Positions 8,974 through 21,496 of a DNA stretch of 64,000 bases are shown piece by piece. The notes beneath the pieces were generated by a model. That model saw only the letters and a list, made by a program, of their open reading frames with translations. It made no database searches and was not told the origin of the DNA. The position numbers were made by a program, and so were the translations under genes. The stretch spans positions 5,661,501 to 5,725,500 of the forward strand of contig NZ_CP030771.1 in assembly GCF_006088715.1 (NCBI RefSeq). Direction: 5' to 3'. Position 1 is the first letter of the stretch. Each line of letters opens with the position of its first letter. The DNA comes from Streptomyces sp. YIM 121038. Its GTDB lineage: Bacteria; Actinomycetota; Actinomycetes; Streptomycetales; Streptomycetaceae.

Positions 8974-9834
8974 TCAGAGGACGCGCACGGCCCCGGAGGC
9001 CGGGTAGCCCGACAGGTCCTGGATCACGACGCCCTTGCTCGGGTTCGCGGCGTCCAGGTACTGGCCGTTGCCGATGTAGACACCGACGTGGTACGCGGAG
9101 CCCGCGCCGCCCCAGTACAGGATGTCGCCCGGCTGGATGTTGGAGAGCGAGACCGGGGTGCCGGCCGTCGACTGCGCCTGCGAGACGCGCGGCAGGTCCA
9201 CGTTGACCTGCTTGAAGGCGGCCTGCACGAGGCTGGAGCAGTCCCACGCGTTGGGGCCGGAGGCGCCCATCACATACGCGTCGCCCAGCTGGGCCTTGAG
9301 GAAGCCGATGACGGTCGCCACGCTGCCGCCGGAGGGCGCGGAGACGTTCGAGGAGTCGGAGGCGGAGGAGCCGCCGCCGGAGCCGCCGGAGCCGCCCGCG
9401 GGGGCGGAGTTGGTGCTGAGCTGCGTGCGCTCGGTGGCCCGCGCCGCGCGCTCCTGGGCCTCCTTCTCGCGCTTGGCCTCGGCCGCGGCCTTGGCCTTCT
9501 TCTCGGCCTCCGCCTTCTTCTCGGCGGCCTTCTGGTCCTTGCTGGCCTGCTTGGCGGCCTTGACGGCGGCGGCCTCCTGCTGGGCACGCGCCTCGTAGCC
9601 GTCGGCGGTCTGCTGGGTGGCGTCCGCCGACTGCGCGATCTGAGCGGACAGATCGGCGGTCAGAGTGGGCAGCTCGATCGTCTCGGTCACCGGCTCGGCG
9701 GCGTTCGCCGTGCCGGCGGCGCCGGCCACGGCCAGGGTGCTGAGGACGCCACCGGCAACTCCGGCGCGCAGAGCCATCTTCGACGCGCTGCGACGGGGCT
9801 TCCGGTGGCTGGGTATGTGAGCGGTGTGGGACAT
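8974..9834 (-). CDS. Secreted NlpC/P60 peptidoglycan endopeptidase
   Basis: 286 residues. A signal peptide ends in AGAAGTANA-A (about residue 46). A Lys/Ala/Glu coiled coil spans roughly 60-140 and a Gly/Ser linker 145-170. The NlpC/P60 domain carries catalytic Cys199 (NAWDCSSLVQAAF) and His249 (AYHVGVYIG); Asp261 sits where many members have a third polar residue. It should cleave peptide stems of the cell wall outside the membrane. I chose ATG 9834 because it starts right at the signal peptide; an upstream in-frame ATG at 9984 would add a non-signal extension. It diverges from nuo across a 973-bp region. Streptomyces wall hydrolases of this type are often under riboswitch control, but I could not recognise one. 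Confidence 0.9.
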   Translation of the reverse strand: MSHTAHIPSHRKPRRSASKMALRAGVAGGVLSTLAVAGAAGTANAAEPVTETIELPTLTADLSAQIAQSADATQQTADGYEARAQQEAAAVKAAKQASKDQKAAEKKAEAEKKAKAAAEAKREKEAQERAARATERTQLSTNSAPAGGSGGSGGGSSASDSSNVSAPSGGSVATVIGFLKAQLGDAYVMGASGPNAWDCSSLVQAAFKQVNVDLPRVSQAQSTAGTPVSLSNIQPGDILYWGGAGSAYHVGVYIGNGQYLDAANPSKGVVIQDLSGYPASGAVRVL

Positions 9835-10807
9835 GGGAACAACCGCTATCAAGGAGTAGGGGTTCCCTTCAAGAAACGTGTGCTGCGCCACAGTTGTCCC
9901 GCGGGGCCGTGAATCCCGGGCGTGTCGCATCTTATTGGCGCCGTAAAGGGCAATGCGGACAGTGGTGATCACGCCTGTGATCATGGGTTTTCCGAGTTAC
10001 GTCCGAATTGCCCGTGGTCTAACACGTGTTCAGGCCGTTGGCCAAGCCCGGTTGTTCGACCCGGGGTTCGAGTGTGGCGCAGGTCACGTTCCGGGGCTCA
10101 TGGGTGCCGCCCGAGACCTGGCTGAGATCTGGCCGATACCTCCCGGGTATCTCGCGGGTTCCCGCCGAGCCCCTCCCTACTCCTCCTGTCTCCTTCTATC
10201 CCTCCCGCGTCGCCCCCCGGCGGACGTTTCGCGCGCGACGCCTCCCGACTTCGACGGGGGAGCGCGTGGTCGGCGGGCGGAATGCGTGACTGGCGGAGGG
10301 AATGCCCCGCTTTCGCGAGGGGACTCGTGAACGCGTGCACACGACGGAGTCGCCCGCCCCTCCCGACACCTCCGCGCGGACGCGTCCACCGCCGTCCACA
10401 CCCCTGCCGCCAAAGTGTGAACGCGCCCCTCTATCAAGTGATCACGTCCAGCGCCAATTTGCCTGTAGTGGCCACCTCTTGATAATGCAACACCGCTCCG
10501 ACCTGCCCCGACAGGTCAAGATGTCACCTCTGGTGATCACTCAGGTGCTTCGCGTACGAAGATCACCGCTCATCCGACTTCATGATCCTTCGTCAGGTGG
10601 TGGAGATCACAAAGCCGTTGTCGTACCCCGTGTCGCAGATCACAGACCGGCGGGCATAAGATGCGGGGCAGTTGGGCTTGTGACCTGCTTCACATGTAAG
10701 CGATCTTCGAGGAGCTCCGAAGGCCCGGGGATCGCATACGGGCGGGGCGGCGAGCGGGTCCGACGCAACCGCCAGCAGTCAGTGCCGACTGAGAGGAGCG
10801 AGGAGCG
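9835..10807. promoter_or_regulatory. Long regulatory region between the NlpC/P60 gene and nuoA
   Basis: 973 bp without a credible gene and less G+C-rich than the flanks. It holds the leaders of both divergent units. ATAAGATGCG occurs on the minus strand at 9926-9935, 91 bases before the hydrolase start, and on the plus strand at 10656-10665, 143 bases before nuoA. Each could supply a -10 element (TAAGAT). TGATCA or GATCAC appears at 9966, 9978, 10439, 10534, 10561, 10605 and 10638. A Rex-type site lies at 10679-10694. Confidence 0.6.
10679..10694. promoter_or_regulatory. Rex (redox regulator) operator upstream of nuoA
   Basis: TGTGACCTGCTTCACA is a hyphenated palindrome with arms TGTGA/TCACA. 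It matches the Rex operator consensus TTGTGAAnnnnTTCACAA at nearly every conserved base; the extended form is TTGTGA...TCACAT. It lies 113 bases before the nuoA start and 17 bases downstream of a possible -10. Rex is an NADH-sensing repressor in Streptomyces, so nuo should be derepressed at high NADH/NAD+. The site is read directly; Rex binding is inferred. Confidence 0.8.
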
Positions 10808-11167
10808 GTGAACGCGTATGCGCCCATCCTCGTACTGGGAGCCCTCGGGGCAGGCTTTGCGATTTTCTCCGTGGTCATGGCCACGCTTGTCGGCCCCAAG
10901 CGCTACAACCGCGCGAAGCTCGAGGCCTACGAGTGCGGAATCGAGCCGACCCCCACGCCGGCCGGCGGCGGGCGCTTTCCCATCAAGTACTACCTGACGG
11001 CGATGCTCTTCATCGTCTTCGACATCGAGATCGTCTTTCTCTACCCCTGGGCCGTGAGCTTCGACGCCCTGGGGATTTTCGGGCTCGTGGAGATGCTGCT
11101 CTTCGTGCTCACCGTCTTCGTCGCCTACGCGTACGTATGGCGGCGCGGCGGCCTGGAATGGGACTGA
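10808..11167 (+). CDS. nuoA: NADH-quinone oxidoreductase subunit A
   Basis: 119 residues with three membrane helices. The conserved loop YNRAKLEAYECGIEP contains the subunit A Cys, and helix 2 begins IKYYLTAMLFIVFDIEIVFLYPWA. NuoA anchors the junction between the peripheral and membrane arms of complex I near the quinone site. The start is GTG 10808 behind a purine-rich GAGGAGCGAGGAGC. It is the first gene of the 14-gene operon. A second, diverged copy (nuoA2) lies at 63344. Confidence 0.97.
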   Translation: MNAYAPILVLGALGAGFAIFSVVMATLVGPKRYNRAKLEAYECGIEPTPTPAGGGRFPIKYYLTAMLFIVFDIEIVFLYPWAVSFDALGIFGLVEMLLFVLTVFVAYAYVWRRGGLEWD

Positions 11168-11202
11168 CCCCGGCAAGGGACTGACCCCCGATATGGGACT
11201 GA
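11160..11202 (+). repeat. Threefold short direct repeat between nuoA and nuoB
   Basis: GGGACTGA recurs at 11160, 11177 and 11195, each followed by a CCCC run. The first copy carries the nuoA stop codon. The repeat fills the only sizeable gap (66 bp) in the front of the operon. Confidence 0.6.
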
Positions 11203-11233
11203 GCCCCGGAAGGGGACAGAGGAGCCACTGAGC

Positions 11234-11784
<551 letters not shown>

Positions 11785-11788
<4 letters not shown>

Positions 11789-12533
11789 CCGACCCCCACG
11801 ACAGCGCGAGCAACGGGGTCAACCCCGAGAAGGACCTCAGCGCCTCCAACCTCCCCGGCCAGCGCGGTGAGCGCGGCGAGGAGGTCCGCGTCCAGCGCGG
11901 CATGTTCGGCGCGAACAACGGCGGCGACACCTCCGGCTACGGCGGCCTGGTCCGCTCCATCCGGCTCCCGGGCGCCGCCAACCGGCCCTACGGCGGCTGG
12001 TTCGACGAGGTGGCCGACGAGCTCGAAGGCGCCTTGGAGGAACAGGGCCTCGTCCCGGAGAACGCCATCGAGAAGACGGTCGTCGACCGCGACGAGCTCA
12101 CCTTCCACATCGCGCGCGAGCATCTCGTCCGGGTGGCCCGGACCCTGCGGGACGACCCGGCGCTGCGCTTCGAGCTGTGCACCGGCGTGTCCGGCGTGCA
12201 CTTTCCCGGCGACAAGGGCCGTGAGCTGCACGCCGTCTACCACCTGCGCTCGCTCACCCACAACCGGCTGCTCCGCCTGGAGGTCAGCGCCCCGGACGCC
12301 GATCCGCACGTGCCGTCCCTCGTCGCGGTCTACCCGACGAACGACTGGCACGAGCGCGAGACCTATGACTTCTTCGGCCTCGTCTTCGACGGTCACCCCG
12401 CGCTCACGCGCATCATGATGCCGGACGACTGGCAGGGCTTCCCGCAGCGGAAGGACTACCCGCTCGGAGGCATTCCCGTCGAGTACAAGGGCGCCCAGAT
12501 CCCGGCTCCGGACCAGCGGAGGTCGTACAGCTG

Positions 12534-12534
<1 letters not shown>
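11785..12534 (+). CDS. nuoC: NADH-quinone oxidoreductase subunit C (30 kDa)
   Basis: 249 residues, GTG start overlapping the nuoB stop. The C-terminal half has the 30-kDa signature [21 protein letters not shown] and ends in the typical [13 protein letters not shown] segment. The N-terminal 70 residues (to about [11 protein letters not shown]) form a hydrophilic extension common in actinobacteria. NuoC supports the NuoB/D core of the peripheral arm. Its stop shares one base with the nuoD start. Confidence 0.95.
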
Positions 12535-13867
<1,333 letters not shown>

Positions 13868-13871
<4 letters not shown>

Positions 13872-14728
13872 CAGACGCATCGCCGACGAGCCTGGGGATG
13901 CCCCGACTCCCCGCCCCCGACTACCCGGCCGACGTACGGGCCCGGCTCGAAGCGGACGCCAAGGAGGTCATCGCCCGCTATCCGGACTCCCGCTCCGCCC
14001 TGCTGCCGTTGCTGCACCTCGTGCAGTCGGAAGAGGGGTACGTGACGCGCACCGGGATGCGGTTCTGCGCGGAGGTGCTCGACCTGACCACCGCCGAGGT
14101 CACGGCCGTCGCGACCTTCTACACCATGTACCGGCGCAAGCCGTCCGGTGACTACCAGGTCGGCGTGTGCACCAACACGCTCTGCGCCGTCATGGGCGGC
14201 GACGCCATCTTCGAGGCCCTCCAGGAGCACCTGGGCGTCGGCAACGGCGGGACCACCGAGGACGGCAAGGTGACGCTCGAACACATCGAGTGCAACGCCG
14301 CCTGCGACTTCGCGCCCGTGGTGATGGTCAACTGGGAGTTCTTCGACAACCAGACCCCGCAGAGCGCCAAGCGCCTCGTCGACGACCTGCGCGCGGGCGT
14401 CCAGGCCGAGCCGACCCGCGGCGCCCCGCTGTGCACCTTCAAGGAGACGGCCCGCATCCTCGCGGGCTTCCCCGACGAGCGCCCCGGAGCCGTCGAGGCC
14501 ACCGGCGGCGCGGGCCCGGCCTCGCTGATCGGCCTTCGCCTGGCCAAGGGCGAGGCACCCCCCGCGCGCGTGGTGCATCCGCGCACGGGCAAACCGGAGG
14601 GCGCACAGCCGCACGACCCGTCGCCCAGCGAGCACCTCAGCTCGCACGACGCGCCGCAGAGGACCTCGGCATCCGACCCCTCGCACCCCGCGGGCCCGGT
14701 CGGCGAGGGCCGCGAGGAGGGAGAGTGA
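13868..14728 (+). CDS. nuoE: NADH-quinone oxidoreductase subunit E (24 kDa), with long C-terminal tail
   Basis: 286 residues against about 165 for E. coli NuoE. The thioredoxin-like core carries the [2Fe-2S] ligands Cys-x4-Cys (GVCTNTLC) and Cys-x3-Cys (ECNAACD) at about residues 99-143. Beyond residue 190 an extra region, rich in Pro/Ser/His and ending [11 protein letters not shown], has no recognisable domain. NuoE works with NuoF in NADH oxidation. The start is GTG 13868 overlapping nuoD. Confidence 0.95.
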
Positions 14729-16086
14729 TGACCTTGGCCGCCGAGATCAACGAGACCAGCCCGGAGAAGCTGCTCGCCCCGGTCCTCTCGGCCTTCTGGG
14801 ACCAGGAGAAGTCCTGGACCCTCGACGTCTACCGGCGCCACGAAGGCTACGAGGGGCTGCGCAAGGCCCTCGCGATGGAGCCGGACGACCTCATCGCCTA
14901 TGTGAAGGCCTCCGGGCTCCGCGGCCGCGGTGGCGCGGGCTTCCCCACCGGGATGAAGTGGCAGTTCATTCCGCAGGGCGACGGCAAGCCGCACTATCTA
15001 GTTGTCAACGCCGACGAGTCGGAGCCCGGGACCTGCAAGGACATCCCGCTCCTCTTCGCGAACCCGCATTCCCTCATCGAGGGCATCGTGATCGCCTGCT
15101 ACGCGATCCGTTCGTCGCATGCCTTCATCTATCTGCGTGGTGAGGTCGTCCCCGTACTCCGGCGGCTGCACGAGGCCGTGCGCGAGGCGTACGCGGCGGG
15201 CTACCTCGGCAAGAACGTCCTGGGCAGTGGACTCGACCTTGAACTCACCGTGCACGCGGGCGCGGGCGCGTACATCTGCGGTGAGGAGACCGCGCTGCTC
15301 GACTCGCTCGAAGGCCGCCGTGGCCAGCCGCGACTGCGTCCCCCCTTCCCTGCGGTCGCGGGTCTCTACGCGTGCCCCACTGTGGTCAATAACGTCGAGT
15401 CCATCGCATCGGTTCCCGCGATCCTGCACCGCGGCAAGGACTGGTTCACCTCGATGGGCAGCGAGAAGTCACCCGGCTTCACGCTGTACTCGCTCAGCGG
15501 GCACGTCGCGTCGCCCGGCCAGTACGAGGGGCCCCTCGGCATCACGCTGCGCCAGCTGCTCGACATGAGCGGCGGCATGCGGCCCGGGCACCGCCTCAAG
15601 TTCTGGACGCCGGGCGGCTCTTCGACGCCGATGTTCACCGACGAGCACCTCGACGTGCCGCTCGACTACGAGGGCGTCAGCGCCGCCGGGTCCATGCTCG
15701 GCACCAAGGCGCTGCAGTGCTTCGACGAGACCACGTGCGTCGTCCGCGCGGTGACGCGCTGGACCGAGTTCTACGCCCACGAGTCCTGCGGCAAGTGCAC
15801 GCCCTGCCGCGAAGGGACGTACTGGCTCGTCCAGTTGCTGCGCGACATCGAGGCGGGCAAGGGCGTGATGGCCGACCTCGACAAGCTGAACGACATCGCC
15901 GACAACATCAACGGCAAGTCCTTCTGCGCCCTCGGCGACGGCGCCGCCTCGCCGATCTTCTCCTCGCTCCAGTACTTCCGCGCGGAGTACGAGGAGCACA
16001 TCACGGGCAGGGGCTGCCCCTTCGACCCCGCCAAGTCGACGCTCTGGGCCGACAGGCCCCTGGAGAGCACGGAGGTGAACGCATGA
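14728..16086 (+). CDS. nuoF: NADH-quinone oxidoreductase subunit F (NADH/FMN binding)
   Basis: 452 residues. It has the glycine-rich NADH loop [16 protein letters not shown], the FMN-site segment [18 protein letters not shown], and the N3 cluster ligands Cys354, Cys357, Cys360 (SCGKCTPC) and Cys400 (SFCALG). NuoF is the electron entry point from NADH, so this operon encodes a true NADH dehydrogenase rather than a ferredoxin-fed complex. ATG 14728 shares its A with the nuoE stop; the stop overlaps nuoG by four bases. Confidence 0.97.
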   Translation: MTLAAEINETSPEKLLAPVLSAFWDQEKSWTLDVYRRHEGYEGLRKALAMEPDDLIAYVKASGLRGRGGAGFPTGMKWQFIPQGDGKPHYLVVNADESEPGTCKDIPLLFANPHSLIEGIVIACYAIRSSHAFIYLRGEVVPVLRRLHEAVREAYAAGYLGKNVLGSGLDLELTVHAGAGAYICGEETALLDSLEGRRGQPRLRPPFPAVAGLYACPTVVNNVESIASVPAILHRGKDWFTSMGSEKSPGFTLYSLSGHVASPGQYEGPLGITLRQLLDMSGGMRPGHRLKFWTPGGSSTPMFTDEHLDVPLDYEGVSAAGSMLGTKALQCFDETTCVVRAVTRWTEFYAHESCGKCTPCREGTYWLVQLLRDIEAGKGVMADLDKLNDIADNINGKSFCALGDGAASPIFSSLQYFRAEYEEHITGRGCPFDPAKSTLWADRPLESTEVNA

Positions 16087-18596
16087 CAGTGACCACTAGC
16101 GCTCCCTCCGGGGGCGGAGAGGCGGCGGTGCCGCCGGAAGACCTGGTCACGCTGACGATCGACGGCATCGAGATCAGCGTCCCCAAGGGGACCCTGGTCA
16201 TCCGGGCCGCCGAGCTCCTCGGCATCGAGATCCCGCGCTTCTGCGACCACCCGCTGCTCGACCCCGCGGGCGCCTGCCGCCAGTGCATCGTCGAGGTCGA
16301 GGGCCAGCGCAAGCCGATGGCGTCCTGCACGATCACCTGCACCGACGGCATGGTCGTCAAGTCGCAGCTGACGTCGCCGGTCGCCGAGAAGGCCCAGCAC
16401 GGCGTGATGGAACTGCTGCTCATCAACCACCCGCTGGACTGCCCGGTCTGCGACAAGGGCGGCGAGTGCCCGCTGCAGAACCAGGCCATGTCGCACGGCA
16501 ACGCCGAGTCCCGCTTCGAGGGCAGCAAGCGCACCTACGAGAAGCCGGTGCCGATCTCCACCCAGGTGCTGCTCGACCGCGAGCGGTGCGTGCTGTGCGC
16601 CCGCTGCACCCGCTTCTCCAACCAGATCGCGGGCGATCCCATGATCGAACTGGTCGAGCGGGGCGCGCTCCAGCAAGTGGGCACCGGGGAGGGCGACCCC
16701 TTCGAGTCGTACTTCTCCGGGAACACCATCCAGATCTGCCCGGTGGGAGCGCTCACCTCGCACGCCTACCGCTTCCGGTCGCGCCCCTTCGACCTGGTGT
16801 CGTCGCCGTCGGTGTGCGAGCACTGCGCGGGCGGCTGCGCGACCCGCACCGACCACCGGCGCGGCAAGGTCATGCGGCGGCTCGCCCAGGACGACCCCGA
16901 GGTCAACGAGGAGTGGATCTGCGACAAGGGCCGCTTCGGCTTCCGGTACGCGCAGAAGCCCGACCGCCTGACCACGCCGCTGGTGCGCAGCGCGTCCTCG
17001 GGCGAGCTCGAACCGGCCAGCTGGCCCGAGGCGTTGGCGGCGGCCGCACACGGCCTGGCCGCGGCGCGCGGGCGGGCCGGCGTCCTGACCGGCGGCCGCC
17101 TCACCGTGGAGGACGCCTACGCGTACAGCAAGTACGCGCGCGTGGCGCTCGACACAAACGACATCGACTTCCGCGCGCGGGTGCACTCCAGCGAGGAGGC
17201 CGACTTCCTGGCGGCACGGGTCGCCGGGCGCGGCCGGGACCTCGACGGCAGCGGCGTCACGTACACCACGCTGGAGAAGGCGCCCGCCGTCCTGCTCGTC
17301 GGCATCGAGGCCGAGGAGGAGGCGCCCGGCGTCTTCCTGCGGCTGCGCAAGGCGTGGCGCAAGCACGGCCAGCGCACGTACGCCGTCGCCACGCACGCCA
17401 CGCGGGGCCTGGAGAAGGCGGGCGGCACGCTCCTCGCCGCGGCGCCCGGCACGGAGACCGAGTGGCTGGACGCGCTCGCCGCCGGGGTCGGCCTGGAGGA
17501 CGACGGCGCGAAGGCCGCCGAGGCGCTGCGCGCCGAGGGCGCGGTCATCGTCGTGGGCGAGCGGCTCGCGGCCGTGCCGGGGGCGCTCACCGCCGCCGTA
17601 CGGGCCGCGTCCGCGACCGGCGCGGCCCTGGCGTGGATCCCGCGCCGCGCGGGCGAGCGCGGCGCCGTCGAGGCCGGCGCGGTGCCGTCCCTGCTTCCTG
17701 GAGGCCGCCCGGCCACCGACCCGCGCGCGCGGGACGAGGTCGCGGCCGCCTGGGGCGTGGGTGAACTCCCGCACCGCTACGGCCGCGACACCGGCCAGAT
17801 CGTCGAGGCCGCGGCGACCGGCGAGCTGAGCGCCCTCCTGGTGGGCGGCGTCGAGGTCGCCGACCTGCCCGATCCGTCACGCGCGCGTGAGGCGCTCGAC
17901 GCGGTCGGCTTCCTGGTGTCGCTGGAGCAGCGGCCGAGCGAGGTGACCGAGCGCGCCGACGTGGTCCTGCCGGTGGCCGCCGTCGCCGAGAAGCCGGGCA
18001 CCTTCCTCAACTGGGAAGGCAGGGCCCGGCTTTTCGAGGCCGCGCTCAAGCCGGACCAGATGACGCGCCGCCTGGCACCCACCGACGCCCGTGTCCTGCA
18101 CATGCTGGCCGACGCGGGCGACGTGCACCTCGGCCTGCCCGACCTGCTGACCGTCCGGCGCGAGCTCGACCGGCTCGGCGGCTGGGACGGGCCGCGCGCG
18201 ACCGAACCCCTGGAGACCGCGGTCCAGCTGCCGCGGCCCGCCGCGGGGGAGGCCGTGCTCGCCGGGCACCGGCTCCTGCTCGACCGGGGCCGCCTCCAGG
18301 AGGGCGACGACGCGCTCGCCGGGACGCGGCACGCGGCGGTGGCCCGGCTCTCGGCGGCCACCGCGGCCGAGGCCGGGGTCAAGGACGGCGACACGCTCGC
18401 CGTCACTGGCACCGCGGGCCGGGTCGAACTCCCCCTCGCGGTCACGGAGATGCCCGACCGCGTGGTGTGGCTGCCGCTGAACTCCGTGGGCGGCGGCGTC
18501 GCCTCCGACACGGGGGCGCGGCCGGGCGCGCTGGTCAGGATCGGCCCCGCTGTCCGCGTCGAGCCCGCCCAGGGCGCCCAGGAGGTGCAGTCGTGA
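16083..18596 (+). CDS. nuoG: NADH-quinone oxidoreductase subunit G (75 kDa)
   Basis: 837 residues. The N-terminal [2Fe-2S] ferredoxin domain has its Cys ligands in PRFCDHP...GACRQC...SC. A HxxxCxxCxxxxxC motif follows ([14 protein letters not shown]). Then come two 4Fe-4S motifs (CVLCARC...CPVGAL) and a molybdopterin-type domain opening with CEHCAGGC...ICDKGRFGF (the N7-like cluster). The remaining molybdopterin-like part is Ala-rich and carries no obvious cofactor site. NuoG holds the electron wire between FMN and the quinone end. It is fully coupled to its neighbours by 4-base overlaps. Confidence 0.96.
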   Translation: MTVTTSAPSGGGEAAVPPEDLVTLTIDGIEISVPKGTLVIRAAELLGIEIPRFCDHPLLDPAGACRQCIVEVEGQRKPMASCTITCTDGMVVKSQLTSPVAEKAQHGVMELLLINHPLDCPVCDKGGECPLQNQAMSHGNAESRFEGSKRTYEKPVPISTQVLLDRERCVLCARCTRFSNQIAGDPMIELVERGALQQVGTGEGDPFESYFSGNTIQICPVGALTSHAYRFRSRPFDLVSSPSVCEHCAGGCATRTDHRRGKVMRRLAQDDPEVNEEWICDKGRFGFRYAQKPDRLTTPLVRSASSGELEPASWPEALAAAAHGLAAARGRAGVLTGGRLTVEDAYAYSKYARVALDTNDIDFRARVHSSEEADFLAARVAGRGRDLDGSGVTYTTLEKAPAVLLVGIEAEEEAPGVFLRLRKAWRKHGQRTYAVATHATRGLEKAGGTLLAAAPGTETEWLDALAAGVGLEDDGAKAAEALRAEGAVIVVGERLAAVPGALTAAVRAASATGAALAWIPRRAGERGAVEAGAVPSLLPGGRPATDPRARDEVAAAWGVGELPHRYGRDTGQIVEAAATGELSALLVGGVEVADLPDPSRAREALDAVGFLVSLEQRPSEVTERADVVLPVAAVAEKPGTFLNWEGRARLFEAALKPDQMTRRLAPTDARVLHMLADAGDVHLGLPDLLTVRRELDRLGGWDGPRATEPLETAVQLPRPAAGEAVLAGHRLLLDRGRLQEGDDALAGTRHAAVARLSAATAAEAGVKDGDTLAVTGTAGRVELPLAVTEMPDRVVWLPLNSVGGGVASDTGARPGALVRIGPAVRVEPAQGAQEVQS

Positions 18597-19960
18597 GCCC
18601 CATGACCCAGCTCGCCGCCGAAGACCTCTCCATGTTCGGCCGCGACCCCTGGTGGCTGGTCGCCATCAAGGCGGTCTTCTGCTTCGCGTTCCTCGTGGTG
18701 TCCGTGCTCTTCGCCATCGTGTGGGAGCGCAAGGTCGTGGCCTGGATGCAGCTGCGCATCGGCCCCAACCGCAACGGCCCCTGGGGCTTCCTGCAGTCCC
18801 TCGCGGACGGCATCAAGCTGATGCTCAAGGAAGACCTGATCGTCAAGCGCGCCGACAAGGTGGTCTACATCCTGGCGCCGGTCGTCGCGGCCATCCCCGC
18901 CTTCATGGCGATCGCGGTGATCCCCTTCGGGCCCGCGGGCAACGAGGTCTCGATCTTCGGGCACCGCACCACGATGCAGCTCACCGACCTGCCGATCGCG
19001 ATGCTCTACATCCTCGCGGTCGCCTCGGTCGGCATCTACGGCATCGTGCTCGCGGGCTGGAGCTCCGGTTCCACCTATCCGCTCCTGGGCGGTCTGCGCT
19101 CGTGCGCGCAGATGATCTCGTACGAGATCGCGATGGGCGCCGCGTTCGCGTCGGTCTTCCTGTACTCCGGGTCGATGTCCACGTCGGCGATCGTGGAGGC
19201 GCAGCAGGAGCGCTGGTACATCGTGCTCCTGCCGGTGTCGTTCCTGATCTACATCGTGACGATGGTCGGCGAGACCAACCGCGCGCCGTTCGACATGCCG
19301 GAGTCCGAGGGCGACCTCGTCGGCGGCTTCAACACCGAGTACTCGTCCATCAAGTTCGCGATCTTCATGCTCGCCGAGTACATCAACATGATCACCGTCT
19401 CGGCCGTGTCCGCGACGCTCTTCCTCGGCGGCTGGCGGGCCCCTTGGCCCATCAGCGGCTTCTGGGAGGGCGCCAACCACGGCTGGTGGCCGATGGCCTG
19501 GTTCACGCTCAAGGTGCAGCTGCTGCTGTTCTTCTTCATCTGGCTGCGCGGCACGCTGCCCCGCGTCCGCTACGACCAGCTGATGAAGCTGGGCTGGAAG
19601 GTCCTCATCCCGGTGTCGGTGGTGTGGCTGATGCTCGTCGCCACCGTCCGCGCGCTGCGCAACGAGGACTACGACTTCAGCGAGATCGCCCTCTACGTAG
19701 GGGGCGGAGTCATCGCGCTGCTCCTGCTCTCCGTCCTGGTCGACCTGTTCCGGGACAAGCGCGAGAAGGAGGCCGCGGTCGCCGCCGAGCCCGCCGAGGC
19801 GGGCGCCTTCGACCCGATGGCGGGCGGCTTCCCGGTGCCGCCGCTGCCCGGCCAGACCCTGCCACCCGTGCCGCGCCGACGCCCGCGCCACGAGCGGGAG
19901 TTGATTGTCAGTGGTGGCCCGGATACTCAAAGTGACGGAAAGGAGGCGTCCGATGGCTGA
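18593..19960 (+). CDS. nuoH: NADH-quinone oxidoreductase subunit H, with hydrophilic C-terminal extension
   Basis: 455 residues with eight membrane helices. Family motifs include [18 protein letters not shown] and the quinone-channel loop [19 protein letters not shown]. After the last helix (about residue 385) a 70-residue charged, Pro-rich tail ([18 protein letters not shown] onward) is added relative to E. coli NuoH (325 residues). NuoH links the quinone cavity to the proton pumps. Its stop lies inside the first codons of nuoI (8-base overlap). Confidence 0.96.
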   Translation: MSPMTQLAAEDLSMFGRDPWWLVAIKAVFCFAFLVVSVLFAIVWERKVVAWMQLRIGPNRNGPWGFLQSLADGIKLMLKEDLIVKRADKVVYILAPVVAAIPAFMAIAVIPFGPAGNEVSIFGHRTTMQLTDLPIAMLYILAVASVGIYGIVLAGWSSGSTYPLLGGLRSCAQMISYEIAMGAAFASVFLYSGSMSTSAIVEAQQERWYIVLLPVSFLIYIVTMVGETNRAPFDMPESEGDLVGGFNTEYSSIKFAIFMLAEYINMITVSAVSATLFLGGWRAPWPISGFWEGANHGWWPMAWFTLKVQLLLFFFIWLRGTLPRVRYDQLMKLGWKVLIPVSVVWLMLVATVRALRNEDYDFSEIALYVGGGVIALLLLSVLVDLFRDKREKEAAVAAEPAEAGAFDPMAGGFPVPPLPGQTLPPVPRRRPRHERELIVSGGPDTQSDGKEASDG

Positions 19961-20633
19961 GCAGTCGAACACGCCGGACCGGCCGCGGCGCGGGCAGCCG
20001 CCCGAGCGGCCGGGGGGCCAGGAAGCAGCGCAGGCGAACCAGTCGGATCAGGGGTTCCAGAACCCCGTCGCGGGCTTCGCCGTGACCTTCAAGGCCATGT
20101 TCAAGAAGCGGCTGACCGAGCAGTATCCGGAGCAGCAGAAGACCACCGCTCCCCGCTTCCACGGCAGGCACCAGCTCAACCGCCATCCGGACGGCCTGGA
20201 GAAGTGCGTCGGCTGCGAGCTGTGCGCCTGGGCCTGCCCGGCGGACGCCATCTACGTGGAGGGCGCGGACAACACCGAGGAGGAGCGCTACTCCCCGGGC
20301 GAGCGCTACGGCCGCGTCTACCAGATCAACTACGCCCGCTGCATCTTCTGCGGCCTGTGCATCGAGGCGTGCCCCACGCGCGCGTTGACGATGACGAACG
20401 AGTTCGAACTCGCCGACAGCAGCCGCCAGAACCTGATCTTCACCAAGGAGCAGCTGCTCGCGGGCCTCGACGAGGGCATGGTCGAAGCGCCCCACGCGAT
20501 CTACCCCGGCACGGACGAGGGGGACTACTACCGCGGTCTGGTGACGCGGGCCGCGCCCGGCACGGAGCGCCAGGTCGCCGTCTCCAAGGGCGAGCGGGAG
20601 CCGGAGCCCCGGGCCGAGGGGGTGGACGCGTGA
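19953..20633 (+). CDS. nuoI: NADH-quinone oxidoreductase subunit I (8Fe ferredoxin)
   Basis: 226 residues. Two [4Fe-4S] motifs sit at Cys85/88/91/95 and Cys130/133/136/140, giving clusters N6a and N6b. I chose ATG 19953 because AAAGGAGG ends seven bases before it, the best Shine-Dalgarno match in the operon. An in-frame GTG at 19905 lacks such a site and would lie deeper within nuoH. The N-terminal 40 residues are hydrophilic and variable. Confidence 0.96.
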   Translation: MAEQSNTPDRPRRGQPPERPGGQEAAQANQSDQGFQNPVAGFAVTFKAMFKKRLTEQYPEQQKTTAPRFHGRHQLNRHPDGLEKCVGCELCAWACPADAIYVEGADNTEEERYSPGERYGRVYQINYARCIFCGLCIEACPTRALTMTNEFELADSSRQNLIFTKEQLLAGLDEGMVEAPHAIYPGTDEGDYYRGLVTRAAPGTERQVAVSKGEREPEPRAEGVDA

Positions 20634-21496
20634 CCTCCGTCGCGGCCTACACCACCTCCACGGGCGAGGCCTTCCAGTTCTGGGTGCTCGGCACGGTCGC
20701 CGTGATCGGCGCGCTGAGCACGATCCTCATGAAGAGGGCGGTGCACAGCGCCCTCTGCCTGGCCGGGACCATGATCATCCTGGCGGTCTTCTACCTGGCC
20801 AACGGCGCGTACTTCCTGGGCATCGTCCAGATCGTCGTCTACACCGGCGCGATCATGATGCTCTTCCTGTTCGTCGTGATGCTCGTCGGCGTCACCGCCG
20901 CGGACTCCTTGACGGAGACCATCAAGGGGCAGCGCTGGCTGGCCGCCCTGTGCGGCGTCGGCTTCGCCGTCCTGCTGTTCGCGGGCATCGGCAACGCCTC
21001 GGTGAAGGACTTCAACGGCCTGGGCAAGGCCAACGAGGGCGGCAACGTGGAGGGCCTCGCCGCCCTCATCTTCACGAAGTACGTCTTCGCCTTCGAGATC
21101 ACCGGAGCCCTGCTGATCACGGCGACCGTCGGCGCGATGGTGCTCACCCACCGCGAGCGCACCGAGCGCGCCAAGACCCAGCGCGAGCTCGCCGAGGAGC
21201 GGGTGCGCGCGGGCAAGCACCTGCCGCCGCTCCCGGCCCCGGGCGTCTACGCCCGGCACAACGCCGTGGACATCGCGGGCCTGCTGCCCGACGGCACGCC
21301 CTCGGAGCTCACGGTCAACAAGACGCTCCGGGAGCGCGGTCAGATCCGTGACGTCTCCAGTGAGGCCCTGGAGGACCTGCGGGCCCTGGAGCAGCGCTCC
21401 ACCGACCGCCTCGAACGTCCCGACCTGCGCCGCACGGATCCCGGGCGCGGCGCGGGCGGCGAGCGGGCCGGGCAGACCGAGGAGGCGTCGAAGTGA
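20630..21496 (+). CDS. nuoJ: NADH-quinone oxidoreductase subunit J, with C-terminal extension
   Basis: 288 residues, against about 184 in E. coli. Five membrane helices are seen, with the TM3 segment [21 protein letters not shown] (pi-bulge helix in the proton path). From about residue 178 a charged cytoplasmic tail of some 110 residues follows, rich in Arg/Glu and ending [10 protein letters not shown]. The start GTG 20630 overlaps nuoI; the stop overlaps nuoK. Confidence 0.96.
   Translation: MTSVAAYTTSTGEAFQFWVLGTVAVIGALSTILMKRAVHSALCLAGTMIILAVFYLANGAYFLGIVQIVVYTGAIMMLFLFVVMLVGVTAADSLTETIKGQRWLAALCGVGFAVLLFAGIGNASVKDFNGLGKANEGGNVEGLAALIFTKYVFAFEITGALLITATVGAMVLTHRERTERAKTQRELAEERVRAGKHLPPLPAPGVYARHNAVDIAGLLPDGTPSELTVNKTLRERGQIRDVSSEALEDLRALEQRSTDRLERPDLRRTDPGRGAGGERAGQTEEASK

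Noticed and set aside
9835..10200. A ydaO (c-di-AMP) riboswitch in front of the NlpC/P60 gene
   Set aside because: Expected from family habits in Streptomyces, but I could not find the conserved core such as CAGCTAACC or the paired GGGTGAAT elements on the minus strand. A covariance-model search would settle it.
15771..17774. 667-codon open frame on the minus strand inside nuoG
   Set aside because: It is antisense to a gene with clear cluster motifs. High GC at codon position 3 keeps antisense frames open, and the translation is Arg/Ala/Gly-rich with no domain.
19905..19952. Earlier GTG start for nuoI
   Set aside because: No ribosome site, and it would extend deep into nuoH, while ATG 19953 has AAAGGAGG at ideal spacing.
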